A stretch of 64,000 nucleotides of DNA from Burkholderiaceae bacterium (GTDB lineage Bacteria; Pseudomonadota; Gammaproteobacteria; Burkholderiales; Burkholderiaceae_F), in the NCBI GenBank assembly GCA_022843955.1, contig JALHMQ010000014.1, positions 34,352 to 98,351 of the forward strand. The letters are read 5' to 3'. Position numbers and translations under genes: made by a program. Below are positions 31,204 through 39,552 of the stretch, piece after piece; position 1 is the first letter of the stretch, and the number at the start of each line of letters is the position of its first letter. The notes under the pieces were generated by a model, which did no database searches, had not been told where the DNA came from, and saw nothing but the letters and a program-made list of their open reading frames with translations.

Positions 31204-32484
31204 TCACGCCGGCGGTGCAACGCACGCGTCGCGCTTGCGCATCAGCAGGCGGCGCGTGGCGGCGCTGTCCGCTGCAGAGATCGCGCTAGTCAGTGCGTGC
31301 TGCGCCGCCTGCATCTGCCCCAAGCGACGCAGCATCTCACCGCGCGCGGCGTGGCCGTAGCTCTGCATCGGCAGCGGCAGCGCCGCGATCAAGGCGTCGA
31401 TGCGCTGCAGGGCAGCGGCCGGACCCGCCACGTAAGACAGCGCCACCGCGTGCGCGAGCCGTGTGGCCGGTGCGGCGTCGAGCTGCAGCAGCAGGTCGTA
31501 CAGCGCAACGATCTGGTCCCAGCGCGTCGCGGCGAAGCTGGGGGCCATGACGTACTCGCTGGCGATCCCCGCACGCAGATGCCAGGCCGACAGTGCCTGC
31601 GCACGCTGCGCGCGTTGCAGGTGCGCCAGCCCGGCGGCGATCATCGCCGTGTCCCACCGGCTTCGGTCATGGTCCTCCAGCAAGCGCCAGTCGCCCTGCG
31701 CATCGACCCGCGCGCCGAGCCATGCGCATTGCAGCAGCAGCAACGCCGCCAGCGCGTCTGCATCCGGATGCGCGGTGGCGCCATGCGCGGCAAGGGCGCG
31801 CGCCAGGCGGATCGCCTCGCGACACAGGTCGGGCCGCTGCGCGGTGTCGTCCACTGTGGATGCGTAGCCCTCGCTGAACAGCAGGTGGATGGCGATCAGC
31901 GCCGCGTCGCGCCGAGGGGGCAGGTCGGCCCCCGCCGGCAGCATGACGGGCGCCCGGCGTGCGGCCAGCAGCTTGCGTGCGCGCGCGAGCCGCTGCGCCA
32001 CCGCTGACTCGTCACTGAGCAGGCCGGCGGCGATCTCCCGCAGGCTGAAGCCGCAGACCGTCTTCAGCGCCAGCGCCACCTGCGAGGCGACCGGCAGCGC
32101 CGGGTCGCAGCAGGCGAACAGCAGCGCGAGTTCGTCATCGGCCAGCTCGCCACCGAGCGTGGTCGGCGCGGCTGCGCCGCCGTCGCCCGGCGTGTCGGCG
32201 TGCTCATCATCGAACGCGACTTCGCCGCTGCGCGTGCGCAGCGCATCGCGCAGGTGATTGCGCGCCACGGTGGTCAGCCAGGCCAGCGGCTCCTGCGGCT
32301 GGCCCGCGGTCGGCCACGCACGCATCGCCTGCAGCATCGCGTGCTGCACGGCATCCTCCGCCAGCGACGGATCGGCCAGCCGGTGCGTGCGCGTGAGCAC
32401 GCCGACCAGCCGCCGCCACGCCTCGCGAAAGTCGAGCGAGGCGATGGGCGACGGGACGGACTCGGGACCGGGCGAGACCACCAT
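31204..32484 (-). CDS. ECF sigma factor of the ECF42 (SnoaL-free, TPR-tailed) type
   Basis: A 426-residue protein. The first 170 residues hold sigma region 2 (AEDAVQHAMLQAMRAWP, AWLTTVARNHLRDALR) and region 4 (VALALKTVCGFSLREIAAGLLSDESAVAQRLARARKLL, split here for reading). The long C-terminal extension has the conserved block HLLFSEGYAST and TPR-like helices, which marks ECF42-type factors. Known ECF42 genes lie beside a DGPF/YCII-like gene, as here (26 bp upstream). The ATG at 32484 has GAGAG 4 bp upstream; the longer reading from 32568 would overlap the DGPF gene. No anti-sigma factor is encoded nearby, as usual for this group. Confidence 0.9.
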   Translation of the reverse strand: MVVSPGPESVPSPIASLDFREAWRRLVGVLTRTHRLADPSLAEDAVQHAMLQAMRAWPTAGQPQEPLAWLTTVARNHLRDALRTRSGEVAFDDEHADTPGDGGAAAPTTLGGELADDELALLFACCDPALPVASQVALALKTVCGFSLREIAAGLLSDESAVAQRLARARKLLAARRAPVMLPAGADLPPRRDAALIAIHLLFSEGYASTVDDTAQRPDLCREAIRLARALAAHGATAHPDADALAALLLLQCAWLGARVDAQGDWRLLEDHDRSRWDTAMIAAGLAHLQRAQRAQALSAWHLRAGIASEYVMAPSFAATRWDQIVALYDLLLQLDAAPATRLAHAVALSYVAGPAAALQRIDALIAALPLPMQSYGHAARGEMLRRLGQMQAAQHALTSAISAADSAATRRLLMRKRDACVAPPA

Positions 32485-32510
32485 GCGCTCTCGGATCGTG
32501 GCTTGACGCG

Positions 32511-32861
32511 TCAGACGATCTCGATCCGGCGCAGCTCGATCTCGTTGCCGCCGCGCAGATGCGGGCAATCGGCGATCAGCTTCACCGCCTCGTCGTACGA
32601 CGCGGCCTGGATCAGGAAGGTGCCGCCGATCACGTCCTTGCTCTCGATAAACGGGCCGTCGGTCACGATCGGGCCGGCACTGCCGGCGCGCAGCCGCTTG
32701 CCGCCTTCGTCCGCCAGCTTCTGCCCGCCCACCAACCGCCCCTGCGCCGCCAGCTTCTGCGACCAGGCGCGGTACTGCTCGATGATCGCGCCCATCTCGG
32801 CGGGGCTCAGGGTGGCGTACTGGCTCGGGTCTTCACGCAACAGCAGCAGGTAGGTATCCAT
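32511..32861 (-). CDS. DGPF/YCII-related protein, partner of the ECF42 sigma factor
   Basis: A 116-residue small cytosolic protein of the YCII-like ferredoxin-type fold. It contains the motif TDGPFIESKDVIGG that names the DGPF family, and the C-terminal segment SYDEAVKLIADCPH. The ATG at 32861 has GGAGAAG with 5-bp spacing; the ORF is open much further upstream but the extra part is not family-like. It is the first gene of a two-gene unit with the sigma factor and in this family is usually a main member of the regulon of that factor. Biochemical role is not known. Confidence 0.85.
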   Translation of the reverse strand: MDTYLLLLREDPSQYATLSPAEMGAIIEQYRAWSQKLAAQGRLVGGQKLADEGGKRLRAGSAGPIVTDGPFIESKDVIGGTFLIQAASYDEAVKLIADCPHLRGGNEIELRRIEIV

Positions 32862-33324
32862 CGGCTTCTCCATGTGTCGATCAGGCGAACGCAAGACGCG
32901 CTCATGCGAATGACGGACGAACCGCTGCAGGCATGACGCAACGGGTGGAGAAAATAGCGTGTCGCGCCTGGTAAGGGGCTGCATCCGGGAATCGGGACCG
33001 CGGAGAGCGTTTGAGAATACCGACCGCGACAAAGGGGACGGTGGGGATCGAGTTCGACCCGATGCTGCTCTTCGAACGCGTACCGCGAACAGCCGCGATG
33101 CAACTTAAGCACTCGTCCGCGCCGATGATGGGACGGGCTGGTGAGCACTCCGGATCGGACGTTCAGCAGCCCATTGAGGGCTATCCGCCTGGAAGCGCGG
33201 GAATCGAGAGCTCTCATGCCGGTGCCGCGTTCAAGGCAGGACTCGCCTAGCCAGAAGGTGGATGCCGTACGCACAGCGCCGCCGCACGATGCAGTCGACG
33301 AAAATCTCGCCGTGGAGGGTGATG
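32862..33324. other. 463-bp intergenic region at the left border of the accessory island
   Basis: Lies between the start of the DGPF gene (minus) and the start of the PIN gene (plus), so it must hold both promoters. The ORFs open across it (plus 33011-33250, minus 32807-33274) lack ribosome sites and family features, and I do not call them. I see no attachment site, terminal inverted repeat or transposase remnant. Base composition shifts to less GC towards its right half. Confidence 0.6.
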
Positions 33325-34368
33325 ATGATTCACGTGCTGATCGACACGTGCGTTTGGCTCAAGCTGGCCGAGGACCATCGGCACACACCGTTGTTGCAGG
33401 TGGTCAGTGGTGCGACGGCGCTCAAACGCATGGAACTGCTAGTGCCGCGCATCGTGCTTGATGAGTTCAGGCGAGCACGAGCGCGTGTGATCAGGACCGC
33501 AGAACGTAGTTCGGCGGCGCACTTTCACGAGGTGCGAAGATCCATCGACAAGGTTGGCGGTAACAGGCGGAAGCAATCCGCTGCGCTCAGTTTCCTAGCC
33601 GACGTGCAACACAAGCTGCCGCAGATCGGACGCCCCATAGAGAGCACCTTGGATGATATTGAAGAGCTTCTCACGAATGCCCAGATCATTGAAGCGAGCG
33701 ACGCCGTGATGCTTCGGGCGGCAGACCGTGCCTTGCACCGCAAAGCGCCCTGCCATCGCGACAAGAACTCGATCGGTGACGCGATCATTCTCGAGACGTA
33801 CCTTGCCCAGGCCGCCAAGAAGGCGAATGGGCGGAGGTACGCGTTCGTTACAGACAACTACACCGACTTCAGCGTGCCGAACGGTGACCGAAGACTTCCG
33901 CACCCTGATTTCGCATCTGCGTTCAGCAAGATCAGGTCGATGTACTTCACGAACCTCGCAGACTGTCTGCGAAAGGTTGATCCATCGTTTGTGAGCGAGG
34001 TCGAATGGTTCGCAGCGCACGAGGAAACACGAGGCATCAGTGACTTGATGCGAGAGCACCAACTCCTTTTCGATCAGGTTTGGTACAACAGGCACAAAAA
34101 CACTGAGTGGAAGATCGCGCACAACAAGATCAAGCTTGTGACGAAGGCTGAGTACGACAAGCTGATGGCGAAGGATCGCCGCAACCACGGGCGAGTCATC
34201 ATCGACTCGGTATGGCAGCTGGGAAGGGCAGCAGCTCGCAAGTTGGAAGCGAAGCGAGGCAAGGACAACCTTGGGCCGTGGACTGACTTCGAGTGGGGAA
34301 TGGTGAATGGCAAGCTGTCTGCCATCCGTTGGATGCTCGGCGACGAGTGGGACATGCTCGACACTTGA
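33325..34368 (+). CDS. PIN-domain ribonuclease-like protein (PIN_12/DUF4935 type)
   Basis: A 347-residue protein. It starts with a PIN fold (IHVLIDTCVWLKLAED, first acidic residue D7), continues with a helical region and the acidic cluster IEASDAVMLRAADRAL ... DKNSIGDAIILETYL, and closes the PIN core with YAFVTDNYTDF. This spread of four acidic sites fits metal-dependent PIN nucleases. The C-terminal 130 residues are outside the PIN fold and unknown. The start at 33325 is chosen because GGAGGG lies 5 bp upstream. No VapB-like antitoxin gene is next to it. It is convergent with the three-gene minus-strand set and may be part of the same island. Confidence 0.75.
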   Translation: MIHVLIDTCVWLKLAEDHRHTPLLQVVSGATALKRMELLVPRIVLDEFRRARARVIRTAERSSAAHFHEVRRSIDKVGGNRRKQSAALSFLADVQHKLPQIGRPIESTLDDIEELLTNAQIIEASDAVMLRAADRALHRKAPCHRDKNSIGDAIILETYLAQAAKKANGRRYAFVTDNYTDFSVPNGDRRLPHPDFASAFSKIRSMYFTNLADCLRKVDPSFVSEVEWFAAHEETRGISDLMREHQLLFDQVWYNRHKNTEWKIAHNKIKLVTKAEYDKLMAKDRRNHGRVIIDSVWQLGRAAARKLEAKRGKDNLGPWTDFEWGMVNGKLSAIRWMLGDEWDMLDT

Positions 34369-34555
34369 GGGAGTCGTATGCGGCGTTCACCTTCGGTCGT
34401 ACAAGTGATCGAACGATGAGTCCCGATCGGGAACGCCGGGATGCTGTGGATAAGGCTGTCTCTCGGATTGCCGGGATACTCGTACCGAAGGTGCGCTTCG
34501 CGCCGAAATCGCAATGAATCGCAGGCCACTGTGAGCGGAAGTTGCCGCTGCTGCG
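34369..34555. other. 187-bp gap between convergent genes
   Basis: Separates the 3' ends of the PIN gene and the DUF2026-like gene. It contains a short perfect palindrome (TCCCGATCGGGA near 34422-34433) but no stem followed by a T-run that would make a clear terminator. Confidence 0.5.
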
Positions 34556-35188
34556 CTACCAGACCCCGTCAATCGAAGGAGCATGCAGGACTAGCCTTCG
34601 CGTCGGCCCGTGAGTATCCGCCAGCATGAGGGCGGGCAACCGCTTTGGAGGGCGGCGGAACCATGCCTGGCAGGTTCTTACCAAGTCCTTGGACTGGACC
34701 GTCTGTTTGTCGAGCAGGCGCTCGGCAAGATCGCTGTCATGGTGCAGGAAGAACTCGCCAAGCTGCTGAATTGCACGGGGATCATGCTTGCGCCGCTGAA
34801 GGGGCTTCTGCAGCATCCGGCGCGGCACCTGCCAGTCCCGTCCCTCTGCCAGGAGGCTTTCGCCCAGGATCGGCGCCATAAAGTCGACTAGCCAGCCGTC
34901 GCACTCCACCCACGCATGGAACGCCTCTTCATCGCTGACGAAGAGGCCGTTCTCCTCCCGTCCGTACAGAACGACGTTGGCCTTCGCCTCATCAACCATC
35001 AGCGCCATGCAACCGGCGCTGATAGTGGCCCGAAGCTTGTAGTGGTCGCGAAGCAGTAGCGCTCCGACCGAAGCGAAGAAAATGCAGGCGCGGTGCGTCA
35101 CCGCGATGCCGGAGGTTTCCAACACGCTGTACGCGACCTGATAGATGCGCTGGTAATCCGGCAAAGCGATGGGTGGTCGTGCGGGCAT
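34556..35188 (-). CDS. DUF2026-like protein with a candidate Cys-His-Asp site
   Basis: A 210-residue cytosolic protein, last gene of a minus-strand trio; it starts 17 bp after the stop of the NDT-like gene. The N-terminal 110 residues (LPDYQRIYQVAYSVLE, RACIFFASVGALLL, HAWVECDGWLVDFMAPI) match what I recall of DUF2026. C35, H91 (in HAWV) and D102 (in LVDF) sit in the order and local setting seen in transglutaminase-like/papain-type cysteine enzymes, so it might be a peptidase, amidase or transferase (inference). The C-terminal 80 residues are Arg/Lys-rich with a long helix and a poorly conserved tail. Function is unknown. Confidence 0.6.
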   Translation of the reverse strand: MPARPPIALPDYQRIYQVAYSVLETSGIAVTHRACIFFASVGALLLRDHYKLRATISAGCMALMVDEAKANVVLYGREENGLFVSDEEAFHAWVECDGWLVDFMAPILGESLLAEGRDWQVPRRMLQKPLQRRKHDPRAIQQLGEFFLHHDSDLAERLLDKQTVQSKDLVRTCQAWFRRPPKRLPALMLADTHGPTRRLVLHAPSIDGVW

Positions 35189-35205
35189 GGGCGCCGTGCC
35201 TATCG

Positions 35206-36042
35206 CTAGCGAAGTAACTGGAGCAGCCGGTCCGAAACCGCTTGAGCCATCGTGGTCCGGCCTTCCTCGTTGTTGAGGTAGCGGATGTGCCGGATGTGGC
35301 GCAGGTCGAAGGGCACGTCGGTCTCGTGCTGAGTGAGCAAAATGACCTCCCTCCCGAGCGTGTGAGCGATGCCTGCCTCGTAGAACACGTTGGCGTTCTT
35401 GCCAGACAGGTCGCAGATGACGACGGCCGACCGGCCTATTAGAGACACCACATCCTGGATGATGACGTCGTGCTCCCAGATGTCATCGGCGCGGCTGCAT
35501 TCGAGCCGCAGCCCGGTGATGGCACCCCGCAACGCTTCGTAGACTGGCCGGAAGGCGGCATCAAACGGCATCATGACGGAGACCAGCTCCGGGTCCACCT
35601 CACCGTCGTGAAGGCGAAAGACCTTTGGCGCGGGTCCCTTCGCGGCCTGTTGCTCCAGCAGCACTTTGAACAGGTCCACGTCCTTCAGAGCCCAGTGCGT
35701 GCGCGAGAACTCCCAGCCGTCGATGTCAAGCTCTCTTGCGAGTTCCTGCAGCTTCGTGTTCCGAATTCCGGGGATTCTGGGGTTCAGCGCGTAATCGAAT
35801 TCGACTTCGGTGCCGACGAGGCGGACGCGCGTAATGCTTCCGACGCGTGCGACTTGGTCGCCTTGTCCTTGCATCTCAGAGGCAAAGAGCGCAGGGAGGT
35901 CAAGAAGACCTTCGGTCCAGAGCTGTCCCTCCGGCTTGTACGTCTCCAAAAGCCGGTCCGCCGTGTGCTCGAACACCCGGCCGCGATGCAGCGAGTCACG
36001 ACTCGGGTTCCATCCGGCCCCGGACACAAGAAGTTGATACAC
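35206..36042 (-). CDS. Protein with C-terminal nucleoside 2-deoxyribosyltransferase/TIR-like domain
   Basis: A 278-residue protein of two parts. Residues 1-145 form an unrecognised domain (YQLLVSGAGWNPSRDS, VGSITRVRLVGTEVEF, DGWEFSRTHWALKDVDLF). Residues 150-278 are a flavodoxin-like NDT/TIR-type domain: SVMMPFDAAFRPVYEALR, then VVICDLSGKNANVFYEAGIAH with E222 at the place of the catalytic Glu of deoxyribosyltransferases, and EVILLTQ. Related domains cleave nucleosides or NAD-like nucleotides and serve as effectors in bacterial immunity. The start is the GTG at 36042, since AAGGAG lies 5 bp before it; an ATG at 36069 has no such site. It follows the nuclease-like gene by 86 bp. Confidence 0.7.
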   Translation of the reverse strand: MYQLLVSGAGWNPSRDSLHRGRVFEHTADRLLETYKPEGQLWTEGLLDLPALFASEMQGQGDQVARVGSITRVRLVGTEVEFDYALNPRIPGIRNTKLQELARELDIDGWEFSRTHWALKDVDLFKVLLEQQAAKGPAPKVFRLHDGEVDPELVSVMMPFDAAFRPVYEALRGAITGLRLECSRADDIWEHDVIIQDVVSLIGRSAVVICDLSGKNANVFYEAGIAHTLGREVILLTQHETDVPFDLRHIRHIRYLNNEEGRTTMAQAVSDRLLQLLR

Positions 36043-36128
36043 CTCGGCTCCTTCTTTGCGAGCGCACATGGTACTGATCCGCGCGGCATGGTCTTAGCAG
36101 CGATTCGTGGTTCGTGCGAGGCAGCCCG

Positions 36129-37118
36129 TCATGGCGCACTAAGGAATAACGGCAGGGTCTGCGGCTTGAGATGGAAGATGGACTTGACAACGCCTTCGTC
36201 GAGCGCTCGCTTTACGGTCTCAGCAAAATCCGCTACTCCGGGCACCGGAGTCGTGCGTTTGACTACTTCCCGCCAGTTCAGGGTCTCGCCAGTGCCGGTG
36301 TACCAGTCGAGCAGGCCAACGAGCGCCATGTGGGCGAACTTGTTTTCGTCGTCATCAACGGTGAAGTGCCAATTTACGTGGCTCGCCGTGTGCTCTTGTG
36401 ACTCTTCCAAGCTGTTAACGAAGAACAACGCCTGAATATCCGGAGAAAGGTCTCGGCGTTGCTTCCCGTCTCGATCGGTGTAGTAGACATCGTCAACGAC
36501 CATGCGCCACTCTTCGCGAATCTCACTCTCTCTTCTCGTGCTCGAAGTCAGCTCCTCTTTCCGCAACCGAAGATGCAAGCCAGTCCCCCGAGGGAGCGTG
36601 TAGCTGAAGTCGCCCGCCAAGGCACTGAGCAGGCTCTCTGACAGCGCGGCTCCAATGGAGATGTTGTAGTTTTTCCGCGCCATCTGCATGTGACTGATGT
36701 CGAACAGAGACCAGATCGAGTGGTGCTTCCAGGCAATAAGCATAGGAAGACGCAGTACCTCGGCGTACGCGAGCAGGCGATTTCGATAGTCAGGGCGGAA
36801 CGAAAGCGTCCGCACTTCAGTCGACTTCACTTCAATCAGCACTGGGACGATCCGGTCCTTGTACTCGAAGAGAGCGAGCAGATCGGGTACCTGAAAGACT
36901 TCGCCAGACGCTATAGGAGTTTGAATCTGATCGAGTTTGTGGACCAACTTGCAGCGACCCAGCCATGTACAAACCACTGCGAACTCGTCTTCTTGAGGAA
37001 GACCGCGATGCAGCTGCGCTAGCTGTTGAGCGAGCCGCTCGGGATTATTCGCCCAGCCAAGCTGGGAAAGCGCCTCATGCAAAAGATGCGCGACGTCTGG
37101 TGGCGTAGATGCGGCCAT
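36129..37118 (-). CDS. PD-(D/E)XK nuclease-like protein
   Basis: A 329-residue protein. The segment VPDLLALFEYKDRIVPVLIEVKSTEV has P78-D79 and E96-V97-K98 separated by a beta strand, the layout of PD-(D/E)XK endonuclease cores; the following YRNRLLAYAEVLRLPMLIAW fits the next helix and strand of that fold. N-terminal helices (about 1-60) and the C-terminal 180 residues do not resemble a family I know; the latter contain many charged residues and VDDVYYTDRDGKQ. It is the first gene of the minus-strand trio with the NDT-like and DUF2026-like genes. Upstream is a 292-bp gap with no recognised promoter. It could be an orphan restriction-type nuclease. Confidence 0.6.
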   Translation of the reverse strand: MAASTPPDVAHLLHEALSQLGWANNPERLAQQLAQLHRGLPQEDEFAVVCTWLGRCKLVHKLDQIQTPIASGEVFQVPDLLALFEYKDRIVPVLIEVKSTEVRTLSFRPDYRNRLLAYAEVLRLPMLIAWKHHSIWSLFDISHMQMARKNYNISIGAALSESLLSALAGDFSYTLPRGTGLHLRLRKEELTSSTRRESEIREEWRMVVDDVYYTDRDGKQRRDLSPDIQALFFVNSLEESQEHTASHVNWHFTVDDDENKFAHMALVGLLDWYTGTGETLNWREVVKRTTPVPGVADFAETVKRALDEGVVKSIFHLKPQTLPLFLSAP

Positions 37119-37410
37119 TGAGTTTGCTTGCGCCAGCGTGATTGCGTATTTCGGTCGGTGACATGAGCAGCATAGCTGTCGCGTTTGCTCAAATGCCGCT
37201 TCGTGCAGTGGCCGCTACTCAACTCGCTGAGCCGAATGGCTGCAACCAGTCTCAAGCAGTCGTACGGGCTGTGCGCGCCGAGGTCAGAGCTGGCCGAACT
37301 TGGCTGGATTGAGATCGCTGCAGAGCAGACATTCAACTCGTCGCAACGCACGGCGTGGTCTCAGCGTAGTGGACGGCCGGCGCCCTGCCGGCTGTCCCAG
37401 CAACGCTCGA

Positions 37411-38709
37411 TCAAGCCAACTTCTGTTCGCTGCGCGCCGTGGCGTTGAGCAACGCGTATAGCAGGATCGCCCCAAACGTCGCCGTACCGATGCCGCCCAT
37501 CACGAAGCCGCCGATCTTCAGCGTGAAGTCGCCGGCACCGAGCACCAGCGTCACCGCGGCGACGATCAGGTTCTTGTTCTGGCTGAAGTCGACCTTGTTG
37601 TCGACCCAGATCTTGGCGCCGGCTACGGCGATCAGGCCGAACACGACGATCGACACGCCGCCCAGCACGCTCGACGGAATGGTCTGGATCAGCGCGCCGA
37701 ACTTGGGGCTGAAGCCGAGCAGAATCGCCACCAGCGCGGCCACCACGAAGATGATCGTCGAGTAGACCTTGGTGGCGGCCATGACGCCGATGTTTTCCGC
37801 GTAGGTCGTGACCCCGGTGCCACCGGTGCTGCCGGCGAGCATGGTGGCCAGGCCGTCGCCCACGAACGCGCGGCCCATGTACTTGTCGAGGTTGCGGCCG
37901 GTCATCGCGGTCACGGCCTTGATGTGGCCAAGGTTCTCCGCCACCAGGATGATCGCCACCGGTGCGATCAGCAGCATCGCGTCCAGCTTGAACACCGGCG
38001 CGGCGAAGTTCGGCAGGCCGAAAAGCGCCGCCTGCGCCACGCCGCCGAAGACGATCGGCTTGCCCAGCCCCATGCCGTTGGCGAGCAGCATGTAGATCAG
38101 GTAGGCGACGATCAAGCCGACCAGGATCAGGAGCTTCTGCAGCAGGCCGCGCGTGAACACCGCCACGCCGCCCACGCACAGGATGGTGAGGGTGGCCATC
38201 CAGCCGTCGAAGGTGGTGCTGCCCACGCTCTTGACCGCGATCGGCGCGAGATTGAGGCCAATGACCGCGACCACCGCGCCGGTGACCACCGGCGGCATCA
38301 GCCGCTCGATCCAGCCGGTGCCCACCGCCATCACCACCAGACCGATCGCCGTGTACAACAGGCCGCAGGCGACGATGCCGCCGAGCGCCACGCCGATGTT
38401 CGCGTTGGCGCCCTGCCCCGCATAGCCGCTGGCGGCGATCACCACGCCGATGAACGCGAAGCTCGACCCCAGGTAGCTCGGCACCCGGCCGCCCACCACG
38501 ACGAAGAACAGCAGCGTGCCGATGCCGCTCATCAGGATCGCCACGTTGGGGTCGAAGCCCATCAGCAGCGGCGCGAGCACGGTGGCACCGAACATCGCCA
38601 CCACGTGCTGGATGCCCAGCGCAACGGTCTGTGGCCACGGCAGTCGCTCGTCGGGCGCGATCACTCCCTCCCGTTTCTCGGTCCAGGTCGGGAAGTAGCC
38701 TGCGGCCAT
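37411..38709 (-). CDS. uraA: Uracil/xanthine permease, NCS2 (nucleobase:cation symporter-2) family
   Basis: A 432-residue inner-membrane symporter with 14 hydrophobic segments. PWPQTVALGIQHVVAMFGATVLAP near the start, VAENLGHIKAV and the signature YAENIGVMAATKV are typical of the uracil/pyrimidine branch (UraA/RutG) of this family, which takes up nucleobases with protons. AAGGAG lies 7 bp before the ATG. It has no operon partner here: the accessory island lies downstream and ung upstream on the same strand at 148 bp. Pyrimidine specificity is inferred from family resemblance. Confidence 0.9.
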   Translation of the reverse strand: MAAGYFPTWTEKREGVIAPDERLPWPQTVALGIQHVVAMFGATVLAPLLMGFDPNVAILMSGIGTLLFFVVVGGRVPSYLGSSFAFIGVVIAASGYAGQGANANIGVALGGIVACGLLYTAIGLVVMAVGTGWIERLMPPVVTGAVVAVIGLNLAPIAVKSVGSTTFDGWMATLTILCVGGVAVFTRGLLQKLLILVGLIVAYLIYMLLANGMGLGKPIVFGGVAQAALFGLPNFAAPVFKLDAMLLIAPVAIILVAENLGHIKAVTAMTGRNLDKYMGRAFVGDGLATMLAGSTGGTGVTTYAENIGVMAATKVYSTIIFVVAALVAILLGFSPKFGALIQTIPSSVLGGVSIVVFGLIAVAGAKIWVDNKVDFSQNKNLIVAAVTLVLGAGDFTLKIGGFVMGGIGTATFGAILLYALLNATARSEQKLA

Positions 38710-38856
38710 TGCGTTTCTCCTTGTTATTCCGGTGGGTGGCGGTGACGATCAGCGCACAGCGTTGGCCGATCAGCGGGCACAAACGAGCTGCAAAACGGGC
38801 CGCAGCTTAGGCCTCGCAACACGCGGGCCAGCCGCGCATCGAGCGCGCTTGTTGAT

Positions 38857-39549
38857 CTAGGTGCACCAGTCGATCTGACCGCGGCCGTGCGCGGCGAGGA
38901 ACGCGTTGACTCGACTGAAATGGCCGCATCCCAGGAAGGGCACCGGCGGCCGGCGCGCCGACAGCGGCGACGGATGATTGGCCTGCAGCACCGCGTGGCC
39001 GGCGCCCGCGCGCTCGATCAGCGCGCACTTGGCCTGTGCATGCGCGCCCCACAACAGGAACACCTTGGGCGCTGGGTCGGCGGCGAGCGACTGCACCAGG
39101 CCGTCGGTGAACGCCTCCCAGCCGCGGCGCGCGTGGCTGCCGGGCTGGCCGTCTTCCACAGTGAGCACGGCGTTGAGCAGCAGCACGCCCTGCTGGGCCC
39201 AGCGTGTGAGATCGCCACTCGCGGGCGGTGCGCAGCCGCAGTCGCGCTGCAACTCGCTGAACATGTTGCGCAGGCTGGGCGGGATGCGCACGCCGGCATT
39301 GACCGAGAACGCCAGCCCATGCGCCTGCCCGGCGCCGTGATACGGGTCCTGTCCGAGCAGCACCACACGCACGGCGTGAAACGGCGTCAGCTCCAGCGCC
39401 TGCAGCGGCGTGGGCGGATAGACGGCGGCGCCGGCGGCGATGCGGGCATCGATGAACGCGGCGAGCGCCGCGCCTGTCGGTGACTGAAGAAATGCTTCGA
39501 CCTGCGGTCGCCAGCCGGGCGCCAGGCGACCCAAGTCAGCGCCGCGCAT
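38857..39549 (-). CDS. ung: Uracil-DNA glycosylase
   Basis: A 230-residue family 1 enzyme that removes uracil from DNA. The water-activating loop GQDPYH is at 66-71 (catalytic D68) and the HPSPLS loop holds H192; LLNAVLTVEDGQPGSH matches the uracil-binding strand. Length is normal. Its start is only 3 bp after the trpC stop, so it is the last gene of the trp-end transcript; ung in that position is unusual and probably reflects local gene rearrangement rather than function. Confidence 0.97.
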   Translation of the reverse strand: MRGADLGRLAPGWRPQVEAFLQSPTGAALAAFIDARIAAGAAVYPPTPLQALELTPFHAVRVVLLGQDPYHGAGQAHGLAFSVNAGVRIPPSLRNMFSELQRDCGCAPPASGDLTRWAQQGVLLLNAVLTVEDGQPGSHARRGWEAFTDGLVQSLAADPAPKVFLLWGAHAQAKCALIERAGAGHAVLQANHPSPLSARRPPVPFLGCGHFSRVNAFLAAHGRGQIDWCT

Positions 39550-39552
39550 CGG

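Noticed and set aside
33011..33250. 79-codon ORF upstream of the PIN gene, considered as a possible antitoxin
   Set aside because: No ribosome site, no DNA-binding motif and 74 bp short of the PIN start; composition is not protein-like.
36042..36069. ATG at 36069 as start of the NDT-like gene
   Set aside because: The GTG at 36042 has AAGGAG at ideal spacing; the upstream nine residues overlap that site.
32862..37410. Insertion sequence or prophage borders around the accessory island
   Set aside because: No transposase, integrase, inverted repeats, target duplication or tRNA attachment site was seen at either border.
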